Under the pieces are notes generated by a model. That model saw only the letters and a program-made list of their open reading frames with translations, did not search any database and was not told the DNA's origin. Positions 28,374 through 38,325 of a stretch of 64,000 bases of DNA are shown piece after piece. Source of the stretch: Brevibacillus_C sp046036945 (GTDB taxonomy: Bacteria; Bacillota; Bacilli; Brevibacillales; Brevibacillaceae); assembly GCF_046036945.1 (NCBI RefSeq), contig NZ_JBJQOQ010000015.1:58733-122732 (forward strand), read 5' to 3'. The translations under genes and the position numbers were made by a program. How positions within the stretch are numbered: position 1 is the stretch's first letter; each line of letters starts with the position of its first letter.

Positions 28374-29330
28374 CTATCTGCTTGCATTTTGAGTGGGAAC
28401 AGATCTGGTTTCGCGTTTGAACGGCCTGAATAAGCCCAGGCGTTTTTTCGTCACGGGTTTCGTATGAGGATCGATCGCATCGCGCAGGCCGTCACCGAGA
28501 AAATTGAGGCCAACGACAGTGAGGATGAGCATCACCCCTGGAAAAAGCGTCATCCACCAGGCGTTGAAGATCACCAATTTTCCATCGTAGAGGATGTTTC
28601 CCCAACTTGGATCGGGTGTCGGAACGCCTGCGCCGAGAAAGCTTAAAGCCGCTTCGGTAATGATCGATTCGGCAAAGATAAACGTCGCCTGAACGATAAG
28701 CGGCGAAAAGGCGTTAGGCGCTATATGCAGAAAAATGATCCGTAAGGGGCCGGCACCCTGCGACTTCATGGCTTCAATGTAGGTTTCTTCCTGGATCGAC
28801 AACGCGCGAGACCGGACGACACGGGCAATATGCGGGGTAAAGACGATGCCAAGTGCGATGATGACATTGCTTGTGCTTGGACCCATCACCGCCATCAGAG
28901 CGATCGCAAACAGAATGCCCGGAATCGCCATGAGTCCGTCGCAGATTCTCATCAGGATATGATCCATCGTCCTGTAATAACTGGCCAGCAAACCGATCAT
29001 CATGCCGATCACAGAAGTAATGAAGGCGACACAGAGCCCTACGCTCAGGGAGACTCTGGCGCCGTATACCACACGGGCGAACAAATCGCGTCCCAGGTTG
29101 TCCGTCCCGAACAGATGCTCCCCGCCCGGTCCTTTCAAGCGGTTTTCTACCATCATTTCATAAGCGTCGTACCTTGTGATCGCCGGACCGATCGCTGCCA
29201 GGATGATGACGAACAACATGATCATGACGCCGGTGATTAACAGTTTATTGGAGAGCAACCTTTTCCGCATAAGAAACCGCTGTTCTTTTTTCATTTTTTT
29301 CCTGATTTCTGTTAATGCTGTCTTTTCCAC
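28374..29330 (-). CDS. dipeptide/oligopeptide ABC transporter permease, DppC-like (set 2)
   Basis: 318 residues from GTG 29330, with AAGGAGG 7 bases upstream; the frame extends to 29420 but overlaps the DppB gene without a ribosome site. First span LLITGVMIMLFVIILAAIG, motif LFGTDNLGRDLFARVVYG, EAA loop EAMKSQGAGPLRIIFLHIAP. About six spans. The C-terminus is slightly longer and more basic than in set 1. Confidence 0.92.
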   Translation of the reverse strand: MEKTALTEIRKKMKKEQRFLMRKRLLSNKLLITGVMIMLFVIILAAIGPAITRYDAYEMMVENRLKGPGGEHLFGTDNLGRDLFARVVYGARVSLSVGLCVAFITSVIGMMIGLLASYYRTMDHILMRICDGLMAIPGILFAIALMAVMGPSTSNVIIALGIVFTPHIARVVRSRALSIQEETYIEAMKSQGAGPLRIIFLHIAPNAFSPLIVQATFIFAESIITEAALSFLGAGVPTPDPSWGNILYDGKLVIFNAWWMTLFPGVMLILTVVGLNFLGDGLRDAIDPHTKPVTKKRLGLFRPFKRETRSVPTQNASR

Positions 29331-29347
29331 CGCGAATCCTCCTTGGT

Positions 29348-30301
29348 TTATTTGCGCTGCTGCAGACGCACGCGCGGGTCGATGAACCCGTACATCAGGT
29401 CGATGATGAGATTGAGGCAAACGTAGATCAAGGTGACAAACAGTACGATTCCTTGAATGATTGCGTAGTCGCGCCGCTCAATCGAGTTGATGATCAACTG
29501 GCCGATCCCGGGGATGTTGAAAATGGTTTCGGTGACAACAGCTCCCGTCACTAAAGCTCCGAATGTTTGTCCAATCACAGTTAAAATCGGCAGGAAAGCA
29601 TTCTTTAGCGCATGCTGACAGATGACTGTGATTTCTTTCGTACCCTTTGCCCTCGCCATCTTGATGTAGTCCGTATTCAGCACTTCGAGCATGGAAGAAC
29701 GGGTCATACGGGAAATTAAAGCGGCTTGAATCGCTCCCAAAGAAATCGCCGGCAGGATCAAAAATTGAAGGTGATTCCACAACCCCTTTTGAAGCGTTTG
29801 GTAGCCGGCAACGGGAAGCCAGCCCAAATGTACGCCGAAGAGGAGCACAAGAAACAACGCCAGCAGGAAACTGGGAATAGCCATCCCGATCAACGATAAA
29901 AACATGACGGATTGATCAGTCATTGTGCCCCGTTTGATTGCCGCAAGTATCCCCAGCGGAATCGCGATTACGATCGCGATGATCTGCGCAAAAACAGCGA
30001 GGGAAAAAGTCGGTGCGACATGATCGATGATACTGGTCAACACGGGTTGCTTCATGAAGTAGGAAGTGCCGAGGTCGCCTCTTAAGACGCCGCCGAGCCA
30101 ATGCAGGTATTGTTCAGGGATCGGATCATTCAATCCCATCTGCTCTCTGAGTTCATTTACCTGCTCAACGGTCGCCTCATTGCCGAGAATGTAGGAAGCC
30201 GGATCGCCGGGCGTAAAGTGGACGATAAAGAAAATGACAAGCGAGACAATAAATAATACGGGGATAAGAGAAAGAATTCTTTTCAAAATATAGACAGCCA
30301 T
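29348..30301 (-). CDS. dipeptide/oligopeptide ABC transporter permease, DppB-like (set 2)
   Basis: 317 residues. MAVYILKRILSLIPVLFIVS first span, VHFTPGDPASYILG, and the EAA-like loop KMARAKGTKEITVICQHALK. It is the first gene of the second transporter operon, which has no binding-protein gene of its own. The plus-strand genes at 35417 and 39140 probably supply it. Divergent from the transketolase genes across a 277-base gap. Confidence 0.92.
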   Translation of the reverse strand: MAVYILKRILSLIPVLFIVSLVIFFIVHFTPGDPASYILGNEATVEQVNELREQMGLNDPIPEQYLHWLGGVLRGDLGTSYFMKQPVLTSIIDHVAPTFSLAVFAQIIAIVIAIPLGILAAIKRGTMTDQSVMFLSLIGMAIPSFLLALFLVLLFGVHLGWLPVAGYQTLQKGLWNHLQFLILPAISLGAIQAALISRMTRSSMLEVLNTDYIKMARAKGTKEITVICQHALKNAFLPILTVIGQTFGALVTGAVVTETIFNIPGIGQLIINSIERRDYAIIQGIVLFVTLIYVCLNLIIDLMYGFIDPRVRLQQRK

Positions 30302-30477
30302 AAAATACTACCCTCTCCTTTGCCAAGTAGATTTCCAAGTCAGGAAGGTTCCTCCCTATCCGCTTCATCGATGGCCTCTCAGCTTTCCCTCCTTTGCCCA
30401 TTACGCCGGTGCGCCAACCGCTGGCGAATCCACACCATAACAATTCGCAATTAATCGTCAATATACAAAATTACCTA

Positions 30478-30504
30478 TTGACCTACTTTTCGGACTATTA
30501 TAAC
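30478..30504 (+). promoter_or_regulatory. predicted promoter of the transketolase operon
   Basis: TTGACC (30478-30483) and TATAAC (30499-30504) with a 15-base spacer, about 75 bases upstream of the first gene. The short spacer makes it tentative. The rest of the 30302-30578 divergent gap is AT-rich without a gene. Confidence 0.4.
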
Positions 30505-30578
30505 ATGGGTCTAGGTTCTGATAAAGAACTTTATTTCCTGAATGCGAACCCAAATAGAGTAAAGAGGTGGATGTCTCA

Positions 30579-31436
30579 TTGACGAAAGCTATGAAAAAAG
30601 CAGAGCGATTATTGGAACTGACAGAGAAAGCCAAGTTTATCCGCTTGGAGACAGTTCGACTTGTTGACATTGCCAAGAGTGGCCACTATACCAGTGTTTT
30701 TTCTTGCGCAGAGCTGTTTTCCGTCTTGTATTACCACGTCATGTCAGTCGATCCCAAGAACCCCAAATGGGCCGATCGCGACCGCTTTGTATTAAGCAAG
30801 GGCCACGCAGCCGTAGGCCTATATCCTGTGTTGGCGGACCTCGGTTTCTTCCCAAAAGACTGGCTGGATTCCTATACCCGTGTCGGCAGTCCGCTTGGCG
30901 ATCATCCGGATATGCGAAAGGTGCCGGGCATTGATTTCAGTTCCGGTTCGCTCGGCCAGGGCTTGTCTGTATCGGTAGGGATGGCGCTCGGCGGAAAAAT
31001 CGATAAAAAAAGCTATACGGTGTACTGCATGCTTGGCGACGGTGAACTGAATGAAGGGCAAATCTGGGAAGCAGCCATGTCGGCGGCAAAATTCAAGTTA
31101 AACAACCTTGTGGCCATCGTTGATCGCAATCAAATGTCCCTTGACGGATTTACAGAAGATGTCATGCCGGTCCATCCGATCGATGAAAAATTCCGCGCAT
31201 TTGGCTGGGATACTCGGCAGGTGGACGGCCATGACCTGTCTGCGCTGCTGGAGCTCTTTGACGAAGTAACATCGGCTCCGCGGGAAAAACCATTGGTCAT
31301 CATCGCAGACACCGTGAAGGGCAAAGGCGTTAAAGGCATGGAGCTGAACAATGATTGGCATCTGGGATATCTGGTCGAGGAAGATCGAAAAAAGGTAGAG
31401 GAGGAAATCAACCTTGGTTTACAACCCCGCTCATGA
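30579..31436 (+). CDS. transketolase-like protein, N-terminal (thiamine diphosphate-binding) subunit
   Basis: 285 residues from TTG 30579, which has GAGGTGG 8 bases upstream; a GTG at 30567 lies on the ribosome site. ThDP/Mg motif MLGDGELNEGQIWEAAMS followed by NLVAIVDRNQ. Substrate-contact motifs: LSKGHAAVGLYPVL and GSLGQGLSVSVGMA. It makes half of a split transketolase with the next gene, overlapping by 23 bases. Split transketolases usually transfer two-carbon units in special sugar or keto-acid pathways. The neighbours (aminotransferase, amidohydrolases, peptide-type transporters) argue against a housekeeping pentose-phosphate role. Confidence 0.88.
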   Translation: MTKAMKKAERLLELTEKAKFIRLETVRLVDIAKSGHYTSVFSCAELFSVLYYHVMSVDPKNPKWADRDRFVLSKGHAAVGLYPVLADLGFFPKDWLDSYTRVGSPLGDHPDMRKVPGIDFSSGSLGQGLSVSVGMALGGKIDKKSYTVYCMLGDGELNEGQIWEAAMSAAKFKLNNLVAIVDRNQMSLDGFTEDVMPVHPIDEKFRAFGWDTRQVDGHDLSALLELFDEVTSAPREKPLVIIADTVKGKGVKGMELNNDWHLGYLVEEDRKKVEEEINLGLQPRS

Positions 31437-32436
31437 ACAGTTGGATCGCAATTTGAAAGAGGGTTCCTGGAACGTCAGCATTTCTGCCCGGATGGGCGAG
31501 TCGGCAGTAAGCGGAAAAGTGTTGGCGCAGATGCGCCAGGAACGTGAAGACATCGTCGTCTTTACGGCCGATCTCATGTTTTCCAACAGAATGTCTGACT
31601 TTGCCAAACAACATCCGGACTCGTTCTTCAACTTTGGCATATCCGAACAGAATATGATTACAGCGGCCGCAGGTCTTGCCACGACGGGAAAAATCCCGTA
31701 TATCGCATCTTTTGCCTCGTTCCTCTCCCTGCTTGGCTGTGAACAGATTCGGACTTCAGTCGCTTACCCGGGTCTGCCTGTTCGCATCCTCGCTCATCAT
31801 GCCGGGATGACCATGGGTTTTTACGGCACGTCGCACCACGCCCTGGAAGACCTGTCGATTATTCGTGCGATGGCCAACATGACGATCATTTGCCCCAGCG
31901 ATGCGATACAAATCGAAGCTGCCCTAAGAGCGACGGTAGATCACCCGACGCCGATCTATTTCCGTCTCGGTCGCGGACGGGAAGCACAGGTTTACGATCA
32001 GCACACAGCGCCCTTCGAACTGGGAAAAGCCGTAGAACTGCGTGACGGGCAAGATGTCGCTGTGATTACCAATGGTTTGACGCTGAAAGCAGTCGCCGAT
32101 GCCGCTGATCTGTTAAAGGCGGAAGGCATTCACGTGAAAGTCCTGGATATGCATACGATCAAGCCATTCGATGCCGAAGCCGTAAAAAAGGCGGCAGCGG
32201 AAACCGGGAAGATCATGACCGTGGAAGAGCACAACATCATCGGCGGGATTGGCAGTTGTGTAGCCGAAGTCATCGCTGACTACAACCTGGACTGCCAGTT
32301 TAAACGGCACGGCATCTACGATGAATACGTTTTGATTGGACCGCCGCTCGCCTTGTACGATCACTATCATTTGAATGCGGAAGGCGTCGCTAAAGAGATT
32401 CGGAATTTTGTCAAAGGCTCAAAAAAGGGGGTGTGA
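31414..32436 (+). CDS. transketolase-like protein, C-terminal (pyrimidine-binding) subunit
   Basis: 340 residues from TTG 31414, with GAGGAGG upstream. Transketolase pyrimidine domain: FNFGISEQNMITAAAGLA with the conserved Glu, then PYIASFASFL, HHAGMTMGFYGTSHHALEDL. The C-terminal domain has DVAVITNGLTLKAVADAADLL. Forms the active heteromer with the preceding subunit. Substrates unknown. Confidence 0.88.
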   Translation: MVYNPAHEQLDRNLKEGSWNVSISARMGESAVSGKVLAQMRQEREDIVVFTADLMFSNRMSDFAKQHPDSFFNFGISEQNMITAAAGLATTGKIPYIASFASFLSLLGCEQIRTSVAYPGLPVRILAHHAGMTMGFYGTSHHALEDLSIIRAMANMTIICPSDAIQIEAALRATVDHPTPIYFRLGRGREAQVYDQHTAPFELGKAVELRDGQDVAVITNGLTLKAVADAADLLKAEGIHVKVLDMHTIKPFDAEAVKKAAAETGKIMTVEEHNIIGGIGSCVAEVIADYNLDCQFKRHGIYDEYVLIGPPLALYDHYHLNAEGVAKEIRNFVKGSKKGV

Positions 32437-32439
32437 GAA

Positions 32440-33774
32440 TTGGCGAACGGGATATTGCCAGGAGATAAAGCTAGGGCCGTCCTGGAGAAGGAAAGCAAGT
32501 ACCTCTGTGCAGCCGCCGCCGCTACCACGCCGATAGTTTGGAAAGAAGCACTGGGCGCGACCGTCGTCGACGTGGACGACAATCGGTATATCGATTTCAC
32601 GTCAGGTATTCTCGTTGCGAACGTCGGCCATTCCCATCCAAAAGTAGTAAAAGCGATTCAAGAACAGGCAGGAAAGTTTCTCAATGCCTACAATTCCGCC
32701 CACCAGCTGCGAGCCGATCTTTGCGAAAGGCTTACCGCTCTCTTTCCCAGCAAGTTAAATCGGGCCCTGCTGCTGACGACCGGGGCGGAGGCAATTGAAT
32801 CGGCGGTAAAAATCGCCAAGGCCTACACGGGCAAAAACGAGATCATCAGTTTTAACGGCTCTTTTCATGGAAAAACCCATCTGACGATGAGCATCGGCGG
32901 GATTCGGCAGACGAAGGAAGGCTTTGGACCGCAGGCATCCAACGTGGTTCACGCCCCCTTTCCTTACGTCTACCACTCCTATTACAGGGATGAAGCAGCC
33001 TGCGTAGACAGTTGCTTGCAGCAATTGCGAGAGACGATGGCCACTTCATCGACAGGCAGCATCGCGGCCGTCGTGATGGAATCCTACCTGGGGAGCGGCG
33101 GCTGCGTTGTCCCTCCGGCCCGTTTTGTCCAGGGTGTTCGGCAGCTTTGCGACCAGCATAACATCGTATTTATCGTCGACGAGGTGCAAGCCGGCTTCGG
33201 ACGCACCGGAAAGATGTTTGGTTTTGAACATTACGGAGTCGTCCCCGATATCGTCTGCCTGGCAAAAGGCTTGTCGGCAGGCGTTCCTACCAGCGCGGTA
33301 GTGGCCGGCGAAGGTTTGATGAAGGCTCTTCCGCCCGGATCGGCGAGCAGTACGTACGGCGGGAATCCCCTGTCCTGTGCCGCTGCTCTGGCGGTCTTGG
33401 ATGTGATCGAAAGCGAAGGACTGGTGCAGCGGGCGGAAGCGTTGGGCCAAGTGCTGGCGAAGAGGTTAAAAGAACTGGAACAAAAATACCCGTTCCTGGG
33501 CGAAGGCCGCTCGATCGGCCTGGTCACCGGGTTGGAAATTGTCGAGGATCCAGCAACCCGCGTGCCCTCCCCCGCCTTAGCGAACGCAATCGTCAACGAG
33601 GCTATCGGGCGAGGCTTGGCTCTGATTTCCCCTACCGGACTTTACGGAAATGTGATTCGGATGATGCCGCCGTTGGTCATCTCCGAAGAGCTTATGAACC
33701 AAGGATTAGACATTCTTGACGAGGCGATGGCAAAAGTAAGTGACGATGTATCCAAAACGCAAGCAGGAGAGTGA
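32440..33774 (+). CDS. class III pyridoxal-phosphate aminotransferase (GABA-aminotransferase-like)
   Basis: 444 residues from TTG 32440. Motifs: TTGAEAIESAVKIAKAYTGK (cofactor phosphate region), FIVDEVQAGFGRTGKMFGFE (Asp contacting the pyridine nitrogen) and CLAKGLSAGVPTSAVVAGE (Schiff-base Lys). It moves an amino group from an omega-amino or amine substrate to a keto acid. It starts 3 bases after the transketolase stop and overlaps the next gene by one base, so a common pathway is likely. The exact amine cannot be told. Confidence 0.9.
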   Translation: MANGILPGDKARAVLEKESKYLCAAAAATTPIVWKEALGATVVDVDDNRYIDFTSGILVANVGHSHPKVVKAIQEQAGKFLNAYNSAHQLRADLCERLTALFPSKLNRALLLTTGAEAIESAVKIAKAYTGKNEIISFNGSFHGKTHLTMSIGGIRQTKEGFGPQASNVVHAPFPYVYHSYYRDEAACVDSCLQQLRETMATSSTGSIAAVVMESYLGSGGCVVPPARFVQGVRQLCDQHNIVFIVDEVQAGFGRTGKMFGFEHYGVVPDIVCLAKGLSAGVPTSAVVAGEGLMKALPPGSASSTYGGNPLSCAAALAVLDVIESEGLVQRAEALGQVLAKRLKELEQKYPFLGEGRSIGLVTGLEIVEDPATRVPSPALANAIVNEAIGRGLALISPTGLYGNVIRMMPPLVISEELMNQGLDILDEAMAKVSDDVSKTQAGE

Positions 33775-35363
33775 TGATGATGAGAACTGGCGCAGCCTTT
33801 AACAACGAACAAAGCGGCCTGATCTGGTGTTACACCGACAACTTGAGTTTTGAGCCCGGAGATGACGTTCATTTCCGCGTTTCCTGTAAAAGTGAGCGCT
33901 TTTCGATTGAAATTGCCAGAATCGGATTGGAACGCAAGGTTGTCTATGCAGAAGCGGGAATTGCTGGAGCCTGGCACCCCATTCCCGAGAATGCCTATGA
34001 AACTGGTTGCGAGTGGCCGATCGCTCATACTTACTCCCTACCTCGCAGCTTGTCCTCCGGCTACTATCAGGTGCTGGTAAAAGCAGATGAAGCGGAAGGC
34101 AGAACAGCTCAATCCGAACATTTTTTTGTGGTCCGCCCCGGACAGAACCAGCCCAAAAACAAGATTTTGTTCGTCTTGTCGACCAACACATACCATGCGT
34201 ATAACAGTTGGGGAGGCGGCAACCTCTACTCCTTCAAAGACAGCTACGCCTTTCACACCAAGCGAAAACCCTATCGCGTTTCTACGCGGCGGCCTTTCGA
34301 ACCCGGACTTTTGAGCAAGTATCCCGGCGCGCCGCGAACGACTTTCCCGCCCAGCCAGCAGCTAGGACCGCGCGAGCAGCAAAGCCGCCCCTACCTCCCC
34401 TTTTCCATCGCGGAAGGGATCGATTATTGGACGGTGGCTTCCGGCTTCAGTGGACGTTGGGAAGAGATTTTTGTCCAATTTTTAGAAAAGAATAACTATG
34501 CTGTCGACTACATTACGCAATACGATTTGAATCAAAATCCCGGCATCCTCGATTCCTATAAACTCTGCCTGAGTGTGGGACACGACGAGTACTGGAGCTG
34601 GAAAGAAAGAGAAGCCATTGAAACTTGGGTAGAAGGCGGAGGTAACTTCGCTTTATTCTCGGGCAACTCGATATTCTGGCAGGTTCGCTTTGAAGACGAT
34701 GGAAGAACCATGGTCTGCTACAAAAACGAGGCGCTCACAAAAGACCCGGTCGTCGGAACCGGTGAAGAGAAATACACGACCACCATGTGGTCCTCATCGA
34801 TTATCGGACGGCCGGAAAATACACTTACTGGGCTTTCCTTTACACGTGGGGGTTACGCTCGAACAGGTATGACAGTCCCCCGCGGTTCGGGAGGGTACAC
34901 GGTCTATCGGCCCGAACATTGGGCGTTTCAAGGGACAGGCCTGGAATACGGCGATGTTCTCGGAGCGACAAATTCAATCCTTGGCTACGAATGTGACGGC
35001 TGCGCTTTTACATTCGTGGACGGCAGGCCAGAGCCCACCGGGGAAGACGGTTCGCCGAAAAACATGGAAATTCTCGCCATATCGCCTGTTACCAACTCAG
35101 AACGTCTGGACCAGGGCTACAATGAAGCAGAACTGCTGGTCAAACAAGATAGTCTGTCCCGATTTGCCCAGGAGATTTTGGGTGAAGACAACGAGCAGAA
35201 CCGCGATCGTTTTCGTTACGGTCACGCGATGATCGTCGCTTTTGACAAAGGGAAGGGCAAAGTCTTTAACAGCGGGAATGTGGAATGGGCCTTCGGTTTG
35301 ACGGGCAATGATCCGTTCGTGGAGATTATTACCAAGAACGTGATTGACACCTTTACGAAATAA
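33774..35363 (+). CDS. N,N-dimethylformamidase large-subunit-like protein
   Basis: About 529 residues. ATG 33774 overlaps the previous stop; ATGs at 33777 and 33780 are equally good after AGGAGA. It has an N-terminal beta-sandwich (~1-120), then the dimethylformamidase catalytic region: VLSTNTYHAYNSWGGGNLYS, DYWTVASGF, CLSVGHDEYWSWKEREAIE and GGNFALFSGNSIFWQVRFE. Known DMFases bind one iron through two Tyr and one Glu; the Tyr residues of NTYHAY/GNLY and the Glu of HDEYW are the natural candidates. Family enzymes hydrolyse amides. No small-subunit gene is visible, so the substrate may differ from dimethylformamide. Confidence 0.75.
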   Translation: MMMRTGAAFNNEQSGLIWCYTDNLSFEPGDDVHFRVSCKSERFSIEIARIGLERKVVYAEAGIAGAWHPIPENAYETGCEWPIAHTYSLPRSLSSGYYQVLVKADEAEGRTAQSEHFFVVRPGQNQPKNKILFVLSTNTYHAYNSWGGGNLYSFKDSYAFHTKRKPYRVSTRRPFEPGLLSKYPGAPRTTFPPSQQLGPREQQSRPYLPFSIAEGIDYWTVASGFSGRWEEIFVQFLEKNNYAVDYITQYDLNQNPGILDSYKLCLSVGHDEYWSWKEREAIETWVEGGGNFALFSGNSIFWQVRFEDDGRTMVCYKNEALTKDPVVGTGEEKYTTTMWSSSIIGRPENTLTGLSFTRGGYARTGMTVPRGSGGYTVYRPEHWAFQGTGLEYGDVLGATNSILGYECDGCAFTFVDGRPEPTGEDGSPKNMEILAISPVTNSERLDQGYNEAELLVKQDSLSRFAQEILGEDNEQNRDRFRYGHAMIVAFDKGKGKVFNSGNVEWAFGLTGNDPFVEIITKNVIDTFTK

Positions 35364-35416
35364 AAGGAAAGATCAGTCACTTGTCATTCATCAATTATGA
35401 GATCGGGGGTAATTCG

Positions 35417-36988
35417 ATGAGAAAAAAGATGTACCGTTTCTGTTTCATCATGTTGGCTGTTTTCTTGGCGGCGGGTTGTTCGAGTGCCGGAACGAAAGAA
35501 GAAGCCTCCGGCCAACAGCCGGAAATGGCTGCCGAACTGAGAGTCGCCATTAACGCACAGCCGACATCGCTCGACCCTCACCAGACGACAGCCTCTATGA
35601 CCAGTGTGATCTCCAGAAATATCTTCGAGACATTGATGACGTTGAATGCAAAATATGAACCTGTCCCGATGCTGGCCGAATCCGTAGAGGTGAGTCCGGA
35701 TTCGCTGACGTACACATTTACGCTGCGACAAGGCGTGAAGTTTCATAACGGGAAGGAAATGAAGGCGGAAGATGTCGCGGCTTCGATGACTCGCTGGCTC
35801 AACAAATCTTCCATTGCGAAAAAGTCCCTGGGGGAAGACGCCGCCTTTACAGCAGACGGCGATTACAAAGTGGTCCTCTCCTTGAAAAAGGTCTCGTCAG
35901 GAGTGTTAAATGCGATGGCTACGGCCAAACAGCTTGCAGCCATCTATCCCAAAGAAGCGATCGACTCCGCAGACAGCTCGGGCAACCTGACGGAATTCAT
36001 CGGTACCGGCCCCTACCGATTTGAAGAGTGGAAACAGGATCAATATATCCACCTGTCCAAATTCGCTGACTACGTCGGTCGGGACGGCAGTCCGGATGGA
36101 TTGTCGGGGAGCAAGGCGCCGAAAGTGCAGGACTTGTACTTCGATGTCGTCACAGACCCATCGACTCGTCTGTCCGGCGTGAAAACGGGTATGTACGATA
36201 TCGCCATGAATATTCAGCCGGAACACTACGAGCAGCTCAAAAGCGATCCTTCCATTGAAACCGTGACCGACCAGCGCTCCTATGAGATTTTGAACTTCAA
36301 TAAAAAAACTGGCCCCCTTACCGATGTGAGAATCAGGAAAGCGATCAGCGCTGCGCTGGATTTGGACAGCATCATGTACGGAGCGTTTGGCAACAAAGAT
36401 CTGTACGATATTTATCCCGGATTCATGAAGAAAAATCAGAAGTTTTACTCAGAGGCAGCAAGCGAATTCTACAATCGCAAAGACCCGGAGCTGGCGAAAC
36501 AACTGCTGAAAGAAGCGGGATACAACAATGAACCGATCGTGCTCATGACTTCGCGCGACTATGATCACTTTTACCAAGCGGCGACAGTCATTCAACAACA
36601 GCTGCAAAATATCGGCATGAACATCAAGCTTGACGTGTACGACTGGCCCACCTTCCTCGATCTTGAAAACAAACCGGAGAGTTGGGACATGGAAACGACC
36701 GGATACACCACCTGGATCACGCCAGCTGAAAATATCATCTTCAATAGCAATTCACCGGGATGGACCAGTGACCCCGGACTAGATAAGATCATCGACAGCA
36801 TCAAAAGTTCCACTTCCGATGACGAATTGCAAGCGGATTATGATAAATTGAGCGAATTCCTGTTAAAAGATTACGTGCCAGGAGTGAAGCTGGGGAATTT
36901 TAACGACATCTATGCGGTAAATAAAAAGGTTACGGGCTTTTCCGCATTTGAAGGCATGGTTCTTTGGAATACAGGCAAAGAAGAATAG
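35417..36988 (+). CDS. extracellular solute-binding lipoprotein of family 5 (paralogue 2)
   Basis: 523 residues from ATG 35417 (GGGGGT upstream); the frame opens at 35381. Lipobox LAVFLAAGC. Core motifs ELRVAINAQPTSLDPHQT, VKFHNGKEMKAEDVAASM and GTGPYRFEEW match the first paralogue. It ends the plus-strand enzyme operon and probably feeds one or both neighbouring Dpp-like transporters. Confidence 0.9.
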   Translation: MRKKMYRFCFIMLAVFLAAGCSSAGTKEEASGQQPEMAAELRVAINAQPTSLDPHQTTASMTSVISRNIFETLMTLNAKYEPVPMLAESVEVSPDSLTYTFTLRQGVKFHNGKEMKAEDVAASMTRWLNKSSIAKKSLGEDAAFTADGDYKVVLSLKKVSSGVLNAMATAKQLAAIYPKEAIDSADSSGNLTEFIGTGPYRFEEWKQDQYIHLSKFADYVGRDGSPDGLSGSKAPKVQDLYFDVVTDPSTRLSGVKTGMYDIAMNIQPEHYEQLKSDPSIETVTDQRSYEILNFNKKTGPLTDVRIRKAISAALDLDSIMYGAFGNKDLYDIYPGFMKKNQKFYSEAASEFYNRKDPELAKQLLKEAGYNNEPIVLMTSRDYDHFYQAATVIQQQLQNIGMNIKLDVYDWPTFLDLENKPESWDMETTGYTTWITPAENIIFNSNSPGWTSDPGLDKIIDSIKSSTSDDELQADYDKLSEFLLKDYVPGVKLGNFNDIYAVNKKVTGFSAFEGMVLWNTGKEE

Positions 36989-37008
36989 CGAAAAGGAAAT
37001 AAAAAGCA

Positions 37009-37080
37009 CAAGGCCCATCGAGGAGAAACGTACCTGCTAAAAGCGTGAATCCTTGATGGGGCCTTCCTGACGGTTTTTTC
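37009..37080 (+). terminator. rho-independent terminator of the transketolase-to-binding-protein operon
   Basis: AAGGCCCATCGAGG pairs with CCTTGATGGGGCCTT across a 28-base loop, followed after a few bases by a T6 tract near 37075-37080. Confidence 0.65.
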
Positions 37081-37120
37081 CATGTGAGACGAGGAAATTT
37101 AGAATCAAAGGGGAAATATA

Positions 37121-38209
37121 ATGAAGATATTACATTTGCAAGGAGATGCGAAAGAAATTGGGCGGCAGCACGGCGAGCAGGGAAAAGACGAAATCATAAA
37201 AAATCTGGAAATCTACGAGCGTTTGTTTTACGGATTTCAGGGAATAAATTGGAGAACGGCCAGGGAGCGGGCGAAAGTCCATTTACCCGCCATCGAAGCC
37301 TTTGATGCAGCCTTGCTTGAAGAAATGCAGGGAGTTGCCGAAGGGGCCGGAATCGATCTGGAAGATGTTTTGGCGTTAAATGCGAGAAGCGAACTAGCCC
37401 TTGCCGGGGATGCCCCTATTGTTTTCCCCGATGGATGTACAAGTATCGGGACAGCTTCCCCCCTCACTTCTGACACGATAATTGGCCAAAATTGGGACTG
37501 GAAAGCTGAACTAAAAGAAAGCCTTTTGATGGTAAAAATAAAGCGTGAGAAGAAACCTGACATTTTTATGGTGACAGAAGGAGGGATCATTGGGAAGATT
37601 GGCTGCAATGAGCACTCCTTGGGTGTCTGTCTCAATGCCCTTATGACCGATAAAAAAACGTCCGGCGTGCCGATTCATCTGGGGCTCCGTTCCATATTGG
37701 ATTCTTCGTCGCTTCATGAAGCGATGGCAAAAGTACAAGAAGGCCAAATGGCTTCATCAGCAAACTTTTTGATCGGATACAGCGAAGGAAAGCACAAGGG
37801 CATGGCTTTACATGTTGAAGTCTCTCCGTTCGGCATCGGAATATCCAATGAGGATGCCTGTTATGGAGTTCACACGAATCATATCTGCACACAAGATATC
37901 CTTATGCATGTAGCAGATCAAAACCTTCTTCGATTTAGAGATTCGGTTATCAGAAAACGAAGAGCCGAACAAATGATAGAAAATGCGATACAAGAAAAAA
38001 GCGAGATCGATGAATTCGCGTTTCAAAGGTGGCTTGGCGATACGTTTAATGCCCCTAAATCTATAAACCGCTACATCAATAACCAGGCTCCAGAGCATCT
38101 GCAGACAGAGACGGTATTTTCGATTGTAATGAACCTCACCTCAAAAGATATCTACGTTTGTGATGGGATGCCGGCACATGAGTCCTACCAAAAATATTCT
38201 TTACCATAG
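37121..38209 (+). CDS. C45-family autoproteolytic acyltransferase/hydrolase, second copy
   Basis: 362 residues, AAAGGGG upstream of the ATG. N-terminal KEIGRQHGEQGKDEI and EEMQGVAEGAGIDLEDVLALN mark the family. FPDGCTSIGTAS carries Gly-Cys, the standard self-cleavage and nucleophile site, unlike the Glu-Cys of the copy at 23949-25073. IIGQNWDWKAEL is also typical. It stands between the binding-protein terminator and the IclR gene and is codon-wise more AT-rich than the genes around 31-33 kb. Substrate unknown; amide or peptide acyl group likely. Confidence 0.82.
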   Translation: MKILHLQGDAKEIGRQHGEQGKDEIIKNLEIYERLFYGFQGINWRTARERAKVHLPAIEAFDAALLEEMQGVAEGAGIDLEDVLALNARSELALAGDAPIVFPDGCTSIGTASPLTSDTIIGQNWDWKAELKESLLMVKIKREKKPDIFMVTEGGIIGKIGCNEHSLGVCLNALMTDKKTSGVPIHLGLRSILDSSSLHEAMAKVQEGQMASSANFLIGYSEGKHKGMALHVEVSPFGIGISNEDACYGVHTNHICTQDILMHVADQNLLRFRDSVIRKRRAEQMIENAIQEKSEIDEFAFQRWLGDTFNAPKSINRYINNQAPEHLQTETVFSIVMNLTSKDIYVCDGMPAHESYQKYSLP

Positions 38210-38325
38210 GTTACAATCATCCCATTTTTGGAATACAACTATGAAAAAAGGTTAGGAATATCATTTATCCAAAAAATACTGGAGCATTCACGGCAAAAAC
38301 TGCGGTTGGAAAGAGAGGCCAAAAA

